Part shown: positions 1-7,681 of the stretch, in pieces | How positions within the stretch are numbered: the stretch's first letter is position 1 | Layout of the letters: each line of letters opens with the position of its first letter | Source: Bacteroidales bacterium | GTDB lineage: Bacteria; Bacteroidota; Bacteroidia; Bacteroidales; UBA932 | Assembly: GCA_015060225.1 (NCBI GenBank) | Contig: SUYX01000002.1 | Span: forward strand, 1-64,000 | Reading direction: 5' to 3' | Length of the DNA: 64,000 nucleotides | The notes under the pieces: model-generated | What the model was told of the DNA's origin: nothing | Databases searched by the model: none | Seen by the model: only the letters and a program-made list of their open reading frames with translations | Made by a program: the position numbers and the translations under genes

Positions 1-838
1 CCGGGCTTATTGTAAAGAGCAGTTCATAATCTTCCCCGCCGCTTGTAGCAATCTCCAATGCATCCCAACCCATTTGGGCACACTTGCGCTTCATCTCATC
101 TGAAACAGGAATTGAACCGGTATCAACCACTGCCCCTACTCCCGATTCCTTAAGTATATGGCGCAGGTCTGAACCTATACCGTCCGAGATATCCATCATT
201 GCCGATGCCCCGGCTGCTGCAATTTCCATTCCCTCCTTTACTCTTGGAATAGGAAGATAATGCCTTGCAATCAGTTTCTCAGCATCTGCGTCCCTTTCGC
301 ACCCCTCAAGGATAAGTTTCAGTCCGCACCCTGAGTCTCCAAGGTTCCCTGTAACGCATATTAGGTCCCCAACTGCAGCATTGCTCCTCTTTACAGATTT
401 TCCTGCAGGGGCCTCTCCGGTAACTGTAACACTTATGCATAATCTGTCGGGAGAAGAGGTTGTATCACCTCCCAGAAGGGGACATCCATATATTGCGGAA
501 ATCTCCTTGTAGCCCCTGAAGAACTCGTCTGTCCACTCCTTGCCCAAACCTTTCGGGAGTGCAAAGGAGAGGAATGATCCGGTACATCTTCCCCCCATTG
601 CCGCAATGTCGCTGATATTTACCGCAGCACTTTTCCACCCCAGGCGGTAAGCACTTATGTCATCCATAAGGAAATGGGTCCCCTCTATGAGCATATCTGT
701 ACTCACAAGGGTTTCCATACCGCTCTTTTGAGGCATTACAGCGCAATCATCCCCTATTCCCAGATACCCCTGTGGAACTTCAATCCCCTGTTTTATCTCC
801 TCAATAAGGCCAAACTCGCCCAATTCCTTTAAATCCAT
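1..838 (-). CDS. thiL: Thiamine-monophosphate kinase, 3' end cut by window
   Basis: ThiL phosphorylates thiamine monophosphate to the cofactor TPP in the cytoplasm, the last step of the pathway. About 279 residues are visible from the ATG at 838; the C-terminus lies beyond position 1. Family motifs read in order: GIGDDCAV (Mg/ATP binding), STDMLIEGTHF, DISDIAAMGG, GGDTTSSP and MDISDGIGSDL. The start overlaps the 3' end of the thiE-tenA fusion by 10 bp, which implies translational coupling. It is the last visible gene of the TPP-riboswitch-led operon. Confidence 0.93.
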   Translation of the reverse strand, partial: MDLKELGEFGLIEEIKQGIEVPQGYLGIGDDCAVMPQKSGMETLVSTDMLIEGTHFLMDDISAYRLGWKSAAVNISDIAAMGGRCTGSFLSFALPKGLGKEWTDEFFRGYKEISAIYGCPLLGGDTTSSPDRLCISVTVTGEAPAGKSVKRSNAAVGDLICVTGNLGDSGCGLKLILEGCERDADAEKLIARHYLPIPRVKEGMEIAAAGASAMMDISDGIGSDLRHILKESGVGAVVDTGSIPVSDEMKRKCAQMGWDALEIATSGGEDYELLFTISP

Positions 839-2142
839 CCTTCAAGTGTTTTTGCGTAATCATAAGATTTACCTTCCCCCTCGTAACCATAATCCCAGAA
901 GGCATATTCATACAGCGCAGCCTTCAGGTAGTAATATGTCATCTTTTCACGGGTCTGTTTGTCTGCTTTGGCAGCCCATGAGTCAATAATGTCCAATACG
1001 GCTCTTGTCCCTTGGGTAAACTCTTCATTTCCATACTCCAGAATCCACTCTTTGTATGGATTCTCATCCATTTTGGCAATTTTAAGTATGTGCTGCCCCA
1101 CACGGTTGTAGATCCACATGCAAGGGAGCATAACAGCAAGTGCCAGACATCTGTTACCGGTATCAATACCCTCCTGAATCAAATCTACATAACCCTTGGT
1201 CACTTCAGAAACCGGCACATCTGTATTGATTCCGTATTTTTCTATCAGAAACTCGTGCATCAGTTTCTCCCCCTCCATGCCGCTTTTGGCAATTGCTGTG
1301 AACATCTCCCTGTTCTGCGGGGTATCCATCATCTCCGCTGCAGTGAGCATATGTGCATAATACCCTTTCAGGTAGTGTTCATCCTGTGCAATGTAACTTG
1401 CAAACTTATTCAATTCCAATGTTCCTCCCGACAACTCCCCAATGAATTTCTGCCCCAGAATTGCCTTGTATATTTTATTGGATTTCCTCCATACCTCCTG
1501 GCACCAACTCTCCTTGGCATTTGCATCAACAATTTCCTTCAACTCTTTTGCAGCACCGCAAATATCTTGCGCAGAAGAGATTGCGCTCACTACCGCTATA
1601 CCGTCACATCCTGTCTGCATTACCTCTGCAGCAGTAGTGCTGTTCATACCTCCAATTGCTACTGTGGGGTGGATTGACATTCTCACTGCTTCCTTCAATC
1701 CCTCTATTCCAAACGGTTTTGCTGTATCGGTCTTTGTCTGGGTTGCAAATACAGGTGAAATCCCCACATAATCCACATCAAGGTCATTTGCCTGCAGGAG
1801 GTCATCAATATTCTCAACGGAAAGTCCTATGATTTTGTCAGGACCAAGAAGTTCCCTTGCAATGCTGTATGGCATATCGCTCTGCCCAATATGCACCCCC
1901 TCTGCATCAACTGCAAGGGCTACATCAATTCTGTCATTTATAATCAGAGGCACATTGTATGGCTTGAGAATCTCCTTAACCCTTTGTGCAAGTTCCACAA
2001 ACTCTTTGGTGGAAGCCTCCTTCTCCCGCAACTGCACCATTGTTGCACCCCCTTCAACTGCCTTTGAAACAACCTCTTCAAGAGATCTCCCCAATGAAAG
2101 GGAACGGTCCGTTACCAGATATAGTTTTAATCCGTTTTTCAT
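829..2142 (-). CDS. thiE-tenA: Fused thiamine-phosphate synthase / TenA thiaminase II
   Basis: 437-residue bifunctional protein. Residues 1-210 are a ThiE TIM barrel (YLVTDR start, QLREKEAS, INDRIDVALAVDAEGVHIGQSDMP, GISPVF, AIGGM), joining HMP-PP and THZ-P to thiamine phosphate. Residues 215-437 are TenA, which hydrolyses aminopyrimidine thiamine breakdown products to HMP. The TenA nucleophile is Cys341 in LPCMWIY and the acid Glu412 in YEYAFW, so both halves look active. ThiE and TenA are usually separate proteins. Lies between thiM (about 100 bp upstream) and thiL (10 bp overlap). No frameshift or linker decay is seen. Confidence 0.92.
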   Translation of the reverse strand: MKNGLKLYLVTDRSLSLGRSLEEVVSKAVEGGATMVQLREKEASTKEFVELAQRVKEILKPYNVPLIINDRIDVALAVDAEGVHIGQSDMPYSIARELLGPDKIIGLSVENIDDLLQANDLDVDYVGISPVFATQTKTDTAKPFGIEGLKEAVRMSIHPTVAIGGMNSTTAAEVMQTGCDGIAVVSAISSAQDICGAAKELKEIVDANAKESWCQEVWRKSNKIYKAILGQKFIGELSGGTLELNKFASYIAQDEHYLKGYYAHMLTAAEMMDTPQNREMFTAIAKSGMEGEKLMHEFLIEKYGINTDVPVSEVTKGYVDLIQEGIDTGNRCLALAVMLPCMWIYNRVGQHILKIAKMDENPYKEWILEYGNEEFTQGTRAVLDIIDSWAAKADKQTREKMTYYYLKAALYEYAFWDYGYEGEGKSYDYAKTLEGWI

Positions 2143-2243
2143 TATTTTACTCTATAACTCTATAACTCTCTAACTGATTTTCTGTCTTGTTTTCTTACTG
2201 TCTTACCTTCTTTTGGCTCTTACTGTCTTACCTTCTGGTTGTC
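2143..2243 (-). repeat. Degenerate short repeats in thiM/thiE-tenA spacer
   Basis: The spacer is built from low-complexity repeats: CTATAACT-type octamers at about 2152-2173, and an 18-bp direct repeat CTTACTGTCTTACCTTCT at 2194-2211 and 2219-2236, followed by a third partial copy. No stable hairpin or promoter was recognised, so it is probably transcribed spacer that grew by slippage. Confidence 0.6.
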
Positions 2244-3041
2244 TTATTGTCTTACAGTTTCTGCCAATTGCTCTTCTGTAATGTTGTATAATGTATCCAC
2301 AAAATTAGTCAATAATGAGCCAGGTCCGTCTGATTTTTTTGCAGCAATTTCACCTGCTGCACCCATAAGTGCCATTGCATGCAGGGATGCCTCAAGAAGA
2401 TTAGACGGGTTTACCGCAGCAAATGCCCCTACCATAGAAGATGCTGTACAACCCATTGCTGTTACCAAAGGCATCAGATGCGAACCGTTCCTTATGGTTT
2501 CAACTCTCTTTCCGTCTGTAATATAATCAGTTTCTCCACTGATAACTACTACTGCTCCAGTACGCTCTGCAAGCATCTTTGCAGAATTTAATGCATCGGT
2601 TGAACTGCAACTGCTGTCAACCCCTTTACTCTTAATCTCTGCATCCATTAATGCCATTATCTCTGAAGCATTTCCCCTTATAATGTTTGGATGGCACTCA
2701 TCTATTATTCTCCATGCAGTTTTTGTACGGTATGTTGTAGCACCAACTCCAACCGGGTCCAATACAGTTATTCCACCTGTTTTATGCTTTGTTTTGCCGG
2801 CAATAATCATGGATTCTATCCACTTTGCATCCAATGTGCCAATGTTTATAACCAGTGCTCCGGCAATTTGCACCATCTCATCCACCTCCTCTGTAGCATG
2901 TGCCATTACCGGAGATGCACCGGCTGCCAACAATGCATTGGCAGAGAAATTCATTGCCACATAGTTTGTAATGTTGTGCACTAAAGGGGATTTTTCCCTC
3001 ACTGCACGGAAATTCTCTTTAAGACGTACAATATCAATCAT
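2244..3041 (-). CDS. thiM: Hydroxyethylthiazole kinase
   Basis: 265 residues from the ATG at 3041. ThiM phosphorylates the salvaged thiazole alcohol (THZ) to THZ-P, the substrate of ThiE. Motifs: HNITNYVAMNFSANALLAAGASPVMAHA near the N-terminus, LDPVGVGAT (94-102), PNIIRGNASEI (119-129), and AMGCTAS with the catalytic Cys198. The frame is open further upstream to 3074, but those codons encode a decayed copy of the end of the upstream methyltransferase, so 3041 is the better start. Second gene of the riboswitch operon. Confidence 0.93.
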   Translation of the reverse strand: MIDIVRLKENFRAVREKSPLVHNITNYVAMNFSANALLAAGASPVMAHATEEVDEMVQIAGALVINIGTLDAKWIESMIIAGKTKHKTGGITVLDPVGVGATTYRTKTAWRIIDECHPNIIRGNASEIMALMDAEIKSKGVDSSCSSTDALNSAKMLAERTGAVVVISGETDYITDGKRVETIRNGSHLMPLVTAMGCTASSMVGAFAAVNPSNLLEASLHAMALMGAAGEIAAKKSDGPGSLLTNFVDTLYNITEEQLAETVRQ

Positions 3042-3050
3042 GACGATACT

Positions 3051-3110
3051 ATTTTTATAGGCAATTATTGCCACATATGATTCCTTATCATATCCCCTGG
3101 TTGGTTCCTC
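3051..3110 (-). pseudogene. Decayed duplicate of the methyltransferase 3' end
   Basis: Read on the minus strand these 20 codons give EEPTRGYDKESYVAIIAYKN, closely matching the last residues of the gene ending at 3110 (EEPVKGYDKGSYVAIVAYKK). The copies lie head to tail about 62 bp apart. The fossil has no start of its own, differs by several substitutions, and runs open into thiM without serving as its likely start. Best read as a local tandem duplication or the remnant of a second gene copy. Confidence 0.75.
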
Positions 3111-3814
3111 TATTTTTTATATGCAACTATTGCAACATATGATCCCTTATCATATCCTTTTACCGGTTCCTCCACTGTTTTATGTGAGTAACATGGAGAT
3201 GCGGTAAGGGTCTGTGAGAACTCCAGTTCCATAAAACCTGCCTCCTCTATCAAATTGACTTTTTCTGCTGTAGTGCGCCATTTGGCCTGTTTTACAAGTT
3301 CAATAGGATACGGCATTAAAGGAACACACCCCTCAAGCAGTGGGTGGTCCCACGAGCCTGTTGAAAGTGCAAGATTATAAAGGAGACCGTATGCACTCTC
3401 TTTAGGGACATCTATCACAACAACCTTTCCCCCCTTTTTTAGTGCCCCATATGCTTTGCGCAATGCAAGTCCAAGATCCTGCATATAGCAGGGGCATCCG
3501 TTGAACAGTACTGTGTCATATTTTTCCACCCCATAATCTGTTTCTTCTCCTGTTCCCACTGTAACTTCCATCCCACGATTGCGGGCAATTTCAGCCATTG
3601 CTGCAGAAGGTTCAATACCTACTTTTACAGAGATGCCATATTTGTCTGCTATAATTTTCTCAAATAATCCGCTTCCGCAACCAATTGAAAGTACATTACC
3701 AGCATTATTCAGACAAGAAGCAACAAGTTTTACCTCTGTCTCAAGCACATTGCTGTTCTCTATAAACCAGGAATCATATTCATTGGCATAGATATCAAAA
3801 CTTTCGTATCCCAT
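3110..3814 (-). CDS. Class I SAM-dependent methyltransferase, thiamine-regulated
   Basis: 234 residues from the ATG at 3814. The SAM-binding fold is shown by motif I VLSIGCGSGLFEK, the acidic loop GIEPSAAM, and YDTVLFNGCPCYM followed by KKGGKVVVIDVP. The frame stays open upstream to 3928, but that part overlaps the TPP riboswitch and its terminator, so the downstream start is preferred. It is the first gene after the riboswitch, so it should be made when TPP is low. The substrate is not recognisable; a role in thiamine or pyrimidine/thiazole salvage is inferred only from the operon. Confidence 0.85.
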   Translation of the reverse strand: MGYESFDIYANEYDSWFIENSNVLETEVKLVASCLNNAGNVLSIGCGSGLFEKIIADKYGISVKVGIEPSAAMAEIARNRGMEVTVGTGEETDYGVEKYDTVLFNGCPCYMQDLGLALRKAYGALKKGGKVVVIDVPKESAYGLLYNLALSTGSWDHPLLEGCVPLMPYPIELVKQAKWRTTAEKVNLIEEAGFMELEFSQTLTASPCYSHKTVEEPVKGYDKGSYVAIVAYKK

Positions 3815-3819
3815 AAGTA

Positions 3820-3854
3820 AAAATAAAAAAGCCGTATCATTATGGTGATACGGC
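3820..3854 (-). terminator. Riboswitch-controlled intrinsic terminator
   Basis: On the minus strand GCCGTATCA (3846-3854) pairs perfectly with TGATACGGC (3831-3839) around a 6-nt loop, followed by six U and a further AU-rich run. It lies between the TPP aptamer and the first operon start codon. The 5' arm region AUGCCGU (3850-3856) can instead pair with ACGGUAU (3888-3894) just after the aptamer, which would form an antiterminator. Confidence 0.85.
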
Positions 3855-3889
3855 ATATTTGCAATAATTAAATTCCAATAATGTAAAAT

Positions 3890-3976
3890 ACCGTTTCCCT
3901 GCGCTGTCATTATACATTTCAGGTTCATAGGGTATATTCTCAGCTTTGCCTCCTGTGGCTCAGCACCCCTAACAGC
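3890..3976 (-). promoter_or_regulatory. TPP riboswitch (THI-box)
   Basis: The minus strand holds the conserved THI-box pieces in order: AGGGGTGCT, GCTGAGA, ATACCCT, GAACCTGA, AGGGAA. P1 can form between GCUGUU (3971-3976) and AACGGU (3890-3895). The 3' P1 strand overlaps the antiterminator segment, so TPP binding (P1 formed) should free the terminator at 3820-3854 and switch off the methyltransferase-thiM-thiE/tenA-thiL operon. The motif set is established; the switching scheme is inferred from base pairing. Confidence 0.93.
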
Positions 3977-3980
3977 ATTG

Positions 3981-3988
3981 CAAATATA
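3981..3988 (-). promoter_or_regulatory. -7 promoter motif of the thiamine operon
   Basis: TATATTTG matches the Bacteroidota -7 consensus TAnnTTTG. It would start transcription at about 3974, right at the 5' side of riboswitch helix P1. No clear -33 box is visible. Confidence 0.7.
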
Positions 3989-4043
3989 ATTATTTTTCTT
4001 GGTATTTTTAAAGAAACCTCACTCTTTTACTTTCAGTACTGCT

Positions 4044-4966
4044 GCAAAATCAGCTATTTATGATGCGGTTCACTACTCAAACAGGGTTCCAGCAGCAAAA
4101 CCGGCATTATTTGATGCAGTTCCACATTCAGATATAGTTTCGGCTGCAAAATCAGCTATTTATGATGCAGTTCACTACTCAAACAGGGTTCCAGCAGCAA
4201 AATCAGCATTATTTGATGCAGTTCCACATTCAGATATAGTTTCGGCTGTAAAATCAGCCATTTTTGATGCGGTTCACTACTCAAACAGGGTTCCAGCAGC
4301 AAAATCAGCCATTTTTGATGCAGTTCCACATTCAGATATAGTTTCGGCTGTAAAATCAGCCATTTTTGATGCGGTTCACCGCTCAAACAGGGTTCCAGCA
4401 GCAAAACCGGCATTATTTGATGCAGTTCCACATTCAGATATAGTTTCGGCTGTATAATCAGCCATTTTTGATGCGGTTCACCGCTCAAACACAAGGCTCA
4501 AGCAGCAAAACCGGCATTATTTGATGCAGTTCCACATTCAGATATAGTTTCGGCTGTAAAATCAGCCATTTTTGATGCGGTGCACCGCTCAAACACAAGG
4601 CTTAAGCAGCAAAACCGGCATTATTTGATGCAGTTCCACATTCAGATATAGTTTCGGCTGTAAAATCAGCCATTTTTGATGCGGTTCACTACTCAAACAG
4701 GGTTCCAGCAGCAAAACCGGCATTATTTGATGCAGTTCCACATTCAGATATAGTTTCGGCTGCAAAATCAGCTATTTATGATGCTGTTCACTACTCAAAC
4801 ATGGTTCCAGCAACAAAACCGGCATTATTTGATGCAGTTCCACTTTCAGATATAGTTTCGGCTGCAAAATCAGCTATTTATGATGCAGTTCACTACTCAA
4901 ACACAAGGCTTAAGCAGCAAAACCGGCATTATTTGATGCAGTTCCACTTTCAAATAATGTGTTCCA
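4044..4966. repeat. Tandem array, nine 102-bp units (paired 51-bp half-units)
   Basis: Two related half-units alternate: A (CAAAACCGGCATTATTTGAT...) and B (CAAAATCAGCTATTTATGAT...), each 51 bp, giving a 102-bp period, for example CAGGGTT at 4082 and 4184. Nine B/A pairs can be followed. Several B units carry CACAAGGCTCAAG-type ends that are 2 bp longer; the A unit at 4300 has a B-type start, a sign of exchange between units. Because 51 is divisible by 3, frames stay open on both strands, but the plus frame hits TAA at 4455 and the 53-bp units shift it, so protein coding is unlikely. The array lies upstream of the thiamine promoter; function unknown. Confidence 0.9.
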
Positions 4967-4999
4967 GTTGCAAAAGAGGCAGTTCGTGAATGTGTCTGT

Positions 5000-5278
5000 T
5001 TACATCAGTGCCTCAAGCATTTGGGCAAACTGATCCGGGCAGGAGGTTGCCTTGTTGCCGCAACGGATTCCCTTAAGGCGCTCTTTTATGTCAGCTATTT
5101 TTTGTCCTCTTGCAAGTGCACAGATTCCCTGGAGATTACCGTTGCATCCGCCGTATAACATTGCATCTACTATTGTGTCACCCTGCAGAGCAAGGTTTAT
5201 CTGCACTGAGCATACCCCTTCGGTTGCTGCGGTTACTATCCTAATTCCGTCCTGTACTTTATCTCCTATAATTTTCAT
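5000..5278 (-). CDS. TSCPD-domain protein (TIGR03905-type)
   Basis: 92 residues. The signature TSCPDQFAQML lies at the C-terminus, and MLYGGCNGNLQGICALARGQ resembles the small TSCPD domain also found at the end of some ribonucleotide reductases. The spaced cysteines suggest metal or redox function, but the role of stand-alone members is unknown. It stands alone, with about 200 bp lacking recognised features before the next gene. Confidence 0.8.
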   Translation of the reverse strand: MKIIGDKVQDGIRIVTAATEGVCSVQINLALQGDTIVDAMLYGGCNGNLQGICALARGQKIADIKERLKGIRCGNKATSCPDQFAQMLEALM

Positions 5279-5483
5279 TTATAGAGTGCTTGTTTGATCG
5301 TTATGGTTAAATGATTCATTTATTGTACTGGCAATTTTGTATGTGAGCAGATTAATACCGGTAAGAATCTGACATTATGTCCTTTCTCTTGAATTGATCG
5401 GCCTATATGCCTATGGTCTGATTTAATACCACAAGAATTCGGCTCTCCGTACAATTCTCCTGCTTATTATTGCTATTCTGCAT

Positions 5484-6116
5484 TTATGGCAAATACTTGA
5501 TTTTAGCCTTGTCTCGAGGTTTTGCCTCAGGAGTTTCGTCGGGATAACCCAAACCAATGCAAATGATTGGAGTGTAACCTTCGCTGAATCCCAGCATTTG
5601 GGTTGCCTCCGGTGATTTTGCGAGGAAGCGGATTGGGCTGCCAAGGCAAACTGAACCTACTCCAAGCGACCATGCAGAGAGCATGATGTTTTCTGAGAGC
5701 AAACCGCAGTCTATTGGAGAGAAGTCATATGACGGGTCATTTGCTATGAATACAAGTGTAGGGGCGCCACGGAAACATCCCTCTACCATTTCTGGTTTTA
5801 TATCCTTGTTGGCATTTACCATTGCCTCCTTGAACTTGGAAGCGGTTTCAGGGTTGTCAATTACCCTTATTTCCCAACTCTGTCTGTTCATTCCGCTTGG
5901 TGCGTTTATGCCGCACTCTAGAATTTTATCCATTGTTTCACGTGCTACAGGACCATCCTTGTATTTGCGGATGCTTCTGCGGGTCATGATGTTTTCAATT
6001 ACCTGATTCTCTGCTTTCATATCTTTATTGGTTTCATTTGGTGTGTTTTCAGGCTGGCTGCATGATATTAGTGCAGCAATGCCCAGTACTGAAATGATTA
6101 GGTTAATGGATTTCAT
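5484..6116 (-). CDS. Nitroreductase-family lipoprotein
   Basis: 210 residues from the ATG at 6116. Residues 1-19 form a lipoprotein signal (hydrophobic stretch then LISC, Cys19), followed by a polar linker. The nitroreductase FMN domain starts at TRRSIRKYKD and continues with APSGMNRQSWEIRVI, DCGLLSENIMLSAWSLGVGSVCLG and GLGYPDE. These enzymes reduce substrates with NAD(P)H and FMN, so an exported, lipid-anchored version is unusual; the physiological electron donor is unclear. An upstream in-frame start at 6155 would destroy the signal peptide. Preceded by TATCTTTG at 6163-6170. Confidence 0.85.
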   Translation of the reverse strand: MKSINLIISVLGIAALISCSQPENTPNETNKDMKAENQVIENIMTRRSIRKYKDGPVARETMDKILECGINAPSGMNRQSWEIRVIDNPETASKFKEAMVNANKDIKPEMVEGCFRGAPTLVFIANDPSYDFSPIDCGLLSENIMLSAWSLGVGSVCLGSPIRFLAKSPEATQMLGFSEGYTPIICIGLGYPDETPEAKPRDKAKIKYLP

Positions 6117-6162
6117 AATTTGTATTTTTAGTGGAACGATGTTTCTCAATATCATCTGAGGC

Positions 6163-6199
6163 CAAAGATAGTAATTTGATTAGAAAAAGAGTAATTTTG
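6163..6199. promoter_or_regulatory. Divergent -7 motifs, nitroreductase and ybaK
   Basis: TATCTTTG on the minus strand (6163-6170) serves the nitroreductase; TAATTTTG on the plus strand (6192-6199) serves ybaK. Both match TAnnTTTG exactly. Confidence 0.6.
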
Positions 6200-6233
6200 C
6201 CTTGTGTGATTTATGCAGTAATATCCGGTAATT

Positions 6234-6722
6234 ATGGCTAAGAAGAGAGAAAAGACCAATGCCGCCCGCCTTCTGGATAAGGCAGGTATAAAATATAACC
6301 TTATTCCGTATGAATTTGATGAGAATGACCTTGCTGCCCAACATGTTGCCCATAGTCTTGGGCAGGATATTGCAAGGGTATTCAAGACCCTGGTGCTCCA
6401 CGGCGACAAAACCGGTTATATTGTATGTGTTGTTCCCGGCAATTGTGAAGTGAATCTTAAGGCTCTGGCCAAGGCATCCGGAAACAAGAAGGTTGAGATG
6501 ATTGCAATGAAGGATCTGCTGCAGGTTACAGGGTATATCCGCGGAGGCTGCTCCCCTATTGGAATGAAGAAGCCTTTCCCGACATTTTTCCACTCAACTG
6601 CCGTAGATTTTGAGACTATTTATGTGAGTGCCGGTGTCCGGGGGCTTCAGATAGAGGTTGCACCTCAGATACTCATCTCTTTTGTTGGGGCCACATTGGC
6701 AGATGTCGCCTCCCCAATGTAA
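6234..6722 (+). CDS. ybaK: Cys-tRNA(Pro) deacylase YbaK/EbsC
   Basis: 162 residues. Trans-editing enzyme that hydrolyses Cys-tRNA(Pro) misformed by ProRS. The family lysine lies in RVFKTLVL (Lys51), and the motif GYIRGGCSPIGMKK is present near residue 103, with SAGVRGLQIEV in the C-terminal part. Length is normal for the family. Single gene; the 52-bp tandem array begins about 30 bp after its stop. Confidence 0.92.
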   Translation: MAKKREKTNAARLLDKAGIKYNLIPYEFDENDLAAQHVAHSLGQDIARVFKTLVLHGDKTGYIVCVVPGNCEVNLKALAKASGNKKVEMIAMKDLLQVTGYIRGGCSPIGMKKPFPTFFHSTAVDFETIYVSAGVRGLQIEVAPQILISFVGATLADVASPM

Positions 6723-6751
6723 TTTCCATTTTCTTCCCGACAATTCCCCTG

Positions 6752-7115
6752 CATCCACACCAGATACCCCCTGCGAGGATAAAAGCATCCTTCGGGCACA
6801 CTGCATCCACAGGAGATACCTTTTTCGTGGACAAGAGCAATCTTCGGGCACTTTGCATCCACACCAGATACCCTATTTGTGGACAAATCCCATTGCGTAC
6901 CGCTCTTCATCCACACCAGATACCCATTTTGTGGACAAATGCTGCAGCGCGCCGCACTCCATCCACGCAGAATGGCCATTTTGTGGACAAACGCTACAGC
7001 GCACCGCACTCCATCCACGCAGAAGCACCATTTTGAGGACAAATGCTGCAGCGCACCGCACTTCATCCACACCAGATATCCTCTGTGTGGAAGAAAGCAT
7101 GCTTCCGGTACTCAG
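6752..7115. repeat. Tandem array, seven 52-bp units
   Basis: Seven contiguous units start with CATCC at 6752, 6804, 6856, 6908, 6960, 7012 and 7064, each exactly 52 bp; an eighth decays after 7116. Most carry the inverted pair TCCAC...GTGGA about 16-20 nt apart, so each could form a small hairpin. The middle units (6908-7063) are most alike; the outer ones diverge. Since 52 is not a multiple of 3, a repeated protein is excluded. No spacers, so not CRISPR. Unrelated in sequence to the 51-bp array. Confidence 0.9.
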
Positions 7116-7181
7116 CATCCGCGCTATGAGCCCTTTAGCCACAACAGTACCTCTAAATGTGGTGTTCATAAAAGTATTTGT

Positions 7182-7189
7182 TACCTTTG
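7182..7189 (+). promoter_or_regulatory. -7 promoter motif of the GNAT gene
   Basis: TACCTTTG matches TAnnTTTG, 19 bp before the ATG at 7208. It supports that start rather than the in-frame codon at 7178. Confidence 0.6.
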
Positions 7190-7207
7190 CAGCAAAATAT
7201 TAATACT

Positions 7208-7678
7208 ATGGAAATTAAAGATAGAATCAATTACGATGTTGTTGTGGGAACAACAAAAGATATTCAGTCAATTGCACAGTTTCAGGTTGATATGGCTCAG
7301 GAGTCTGAGGGGACAACTCTGGATATACAGACCGTTCTGCCTGGTGTTACCGCTGCCGTTAATGATCCGCAGAAAGGTACCTATATTGTCTGCAGTGTTG
7401 ACGGGCAGGCCATCAGCAGCCTTATGCTTACCCGTGAGTGGAGCGACTGGACAAACCGCTGGTACTGGTGGATACAGAGTGTTTATGTAAAGCCTGAGTA
7501 CAGGGGTAAGGGTGCTTACAGGGCTATGTATGAGAAAATTAAACAGATGGCCAAGGAGCAGGGGGTTACCCAGATCCGCCTTTATGTAGACAAGACCAAC
7601 TATTCTGCCCAGAAAGTGTATCAGAAACTTGGTATGGCAGAGTGCCATTATTACATGTACGAAGAAGTTCTGGACTAA
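7208..7678 (+). CDS. GNAT-family N-acetyltransferase
   Basis: 156 residues from the ATG at 7208. The acetyl-CoA binding core reads WIQSVYVKPEYRGKGAYRAMYEKI (V/I-x-x-x-R-G-x-G-A type loop), followed by YVDKTNYSAQKVYQKLGMAECHYYMYEE, the typical GNAT C-terminal strand. Transfers acetyl from acetyl-CoA to an amine; the substrate is unknown. Monocistronic, convergent with the small gene ending at 7682. Confidence 0.88.
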   Translation: MEIKDRINYDVVVGTTKDIQSIAQFQVDMAQESEGTTLDIQTVLPGVTAAVNDPQKGTYIVCSVDGQAISSLMLTREWSDWTNRWYWWIQSVYVKPEYRGKGAYRAMYEKIKQMAKEQGVTQIRLYVDKTNYSAQKVYQKLGMAECHYYMYEEVLD

Positions 7679-7681
7679 GGG

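Noticed and set aside
3815-3928. N-terminal extension of the methyltransferase
   Set aside because: It would read through the TPP aptamer and terminator; the ATG at 3814 lies just after the terminator.
3999-4457. Open frame through the 102-bp array as a repeat protein
   Set aside because: The unit length is a multiple of 3, so frames stay open on both strands trivially; TAA at 4455 and 2-bp longer units break the frame, and there is no start context.
5279-5483. Small gene or RNA in the gap before the nitroreductase
   Set aside because: No start-stop frame with a plausible product, no strong hairpin and no promoter match was found.
4044-7115. CRISPR array
   Set aside because: Units are contiguous without unique spacers and longer than CRISPR repeats; no cas genes nearby.
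6658-7203. Long overlapping frames in the 52-bp array
   Set aside because: A 52-bp period rotates the frame each unit; the translations are Cys/His-rich low-quality repeats without conserved domains.
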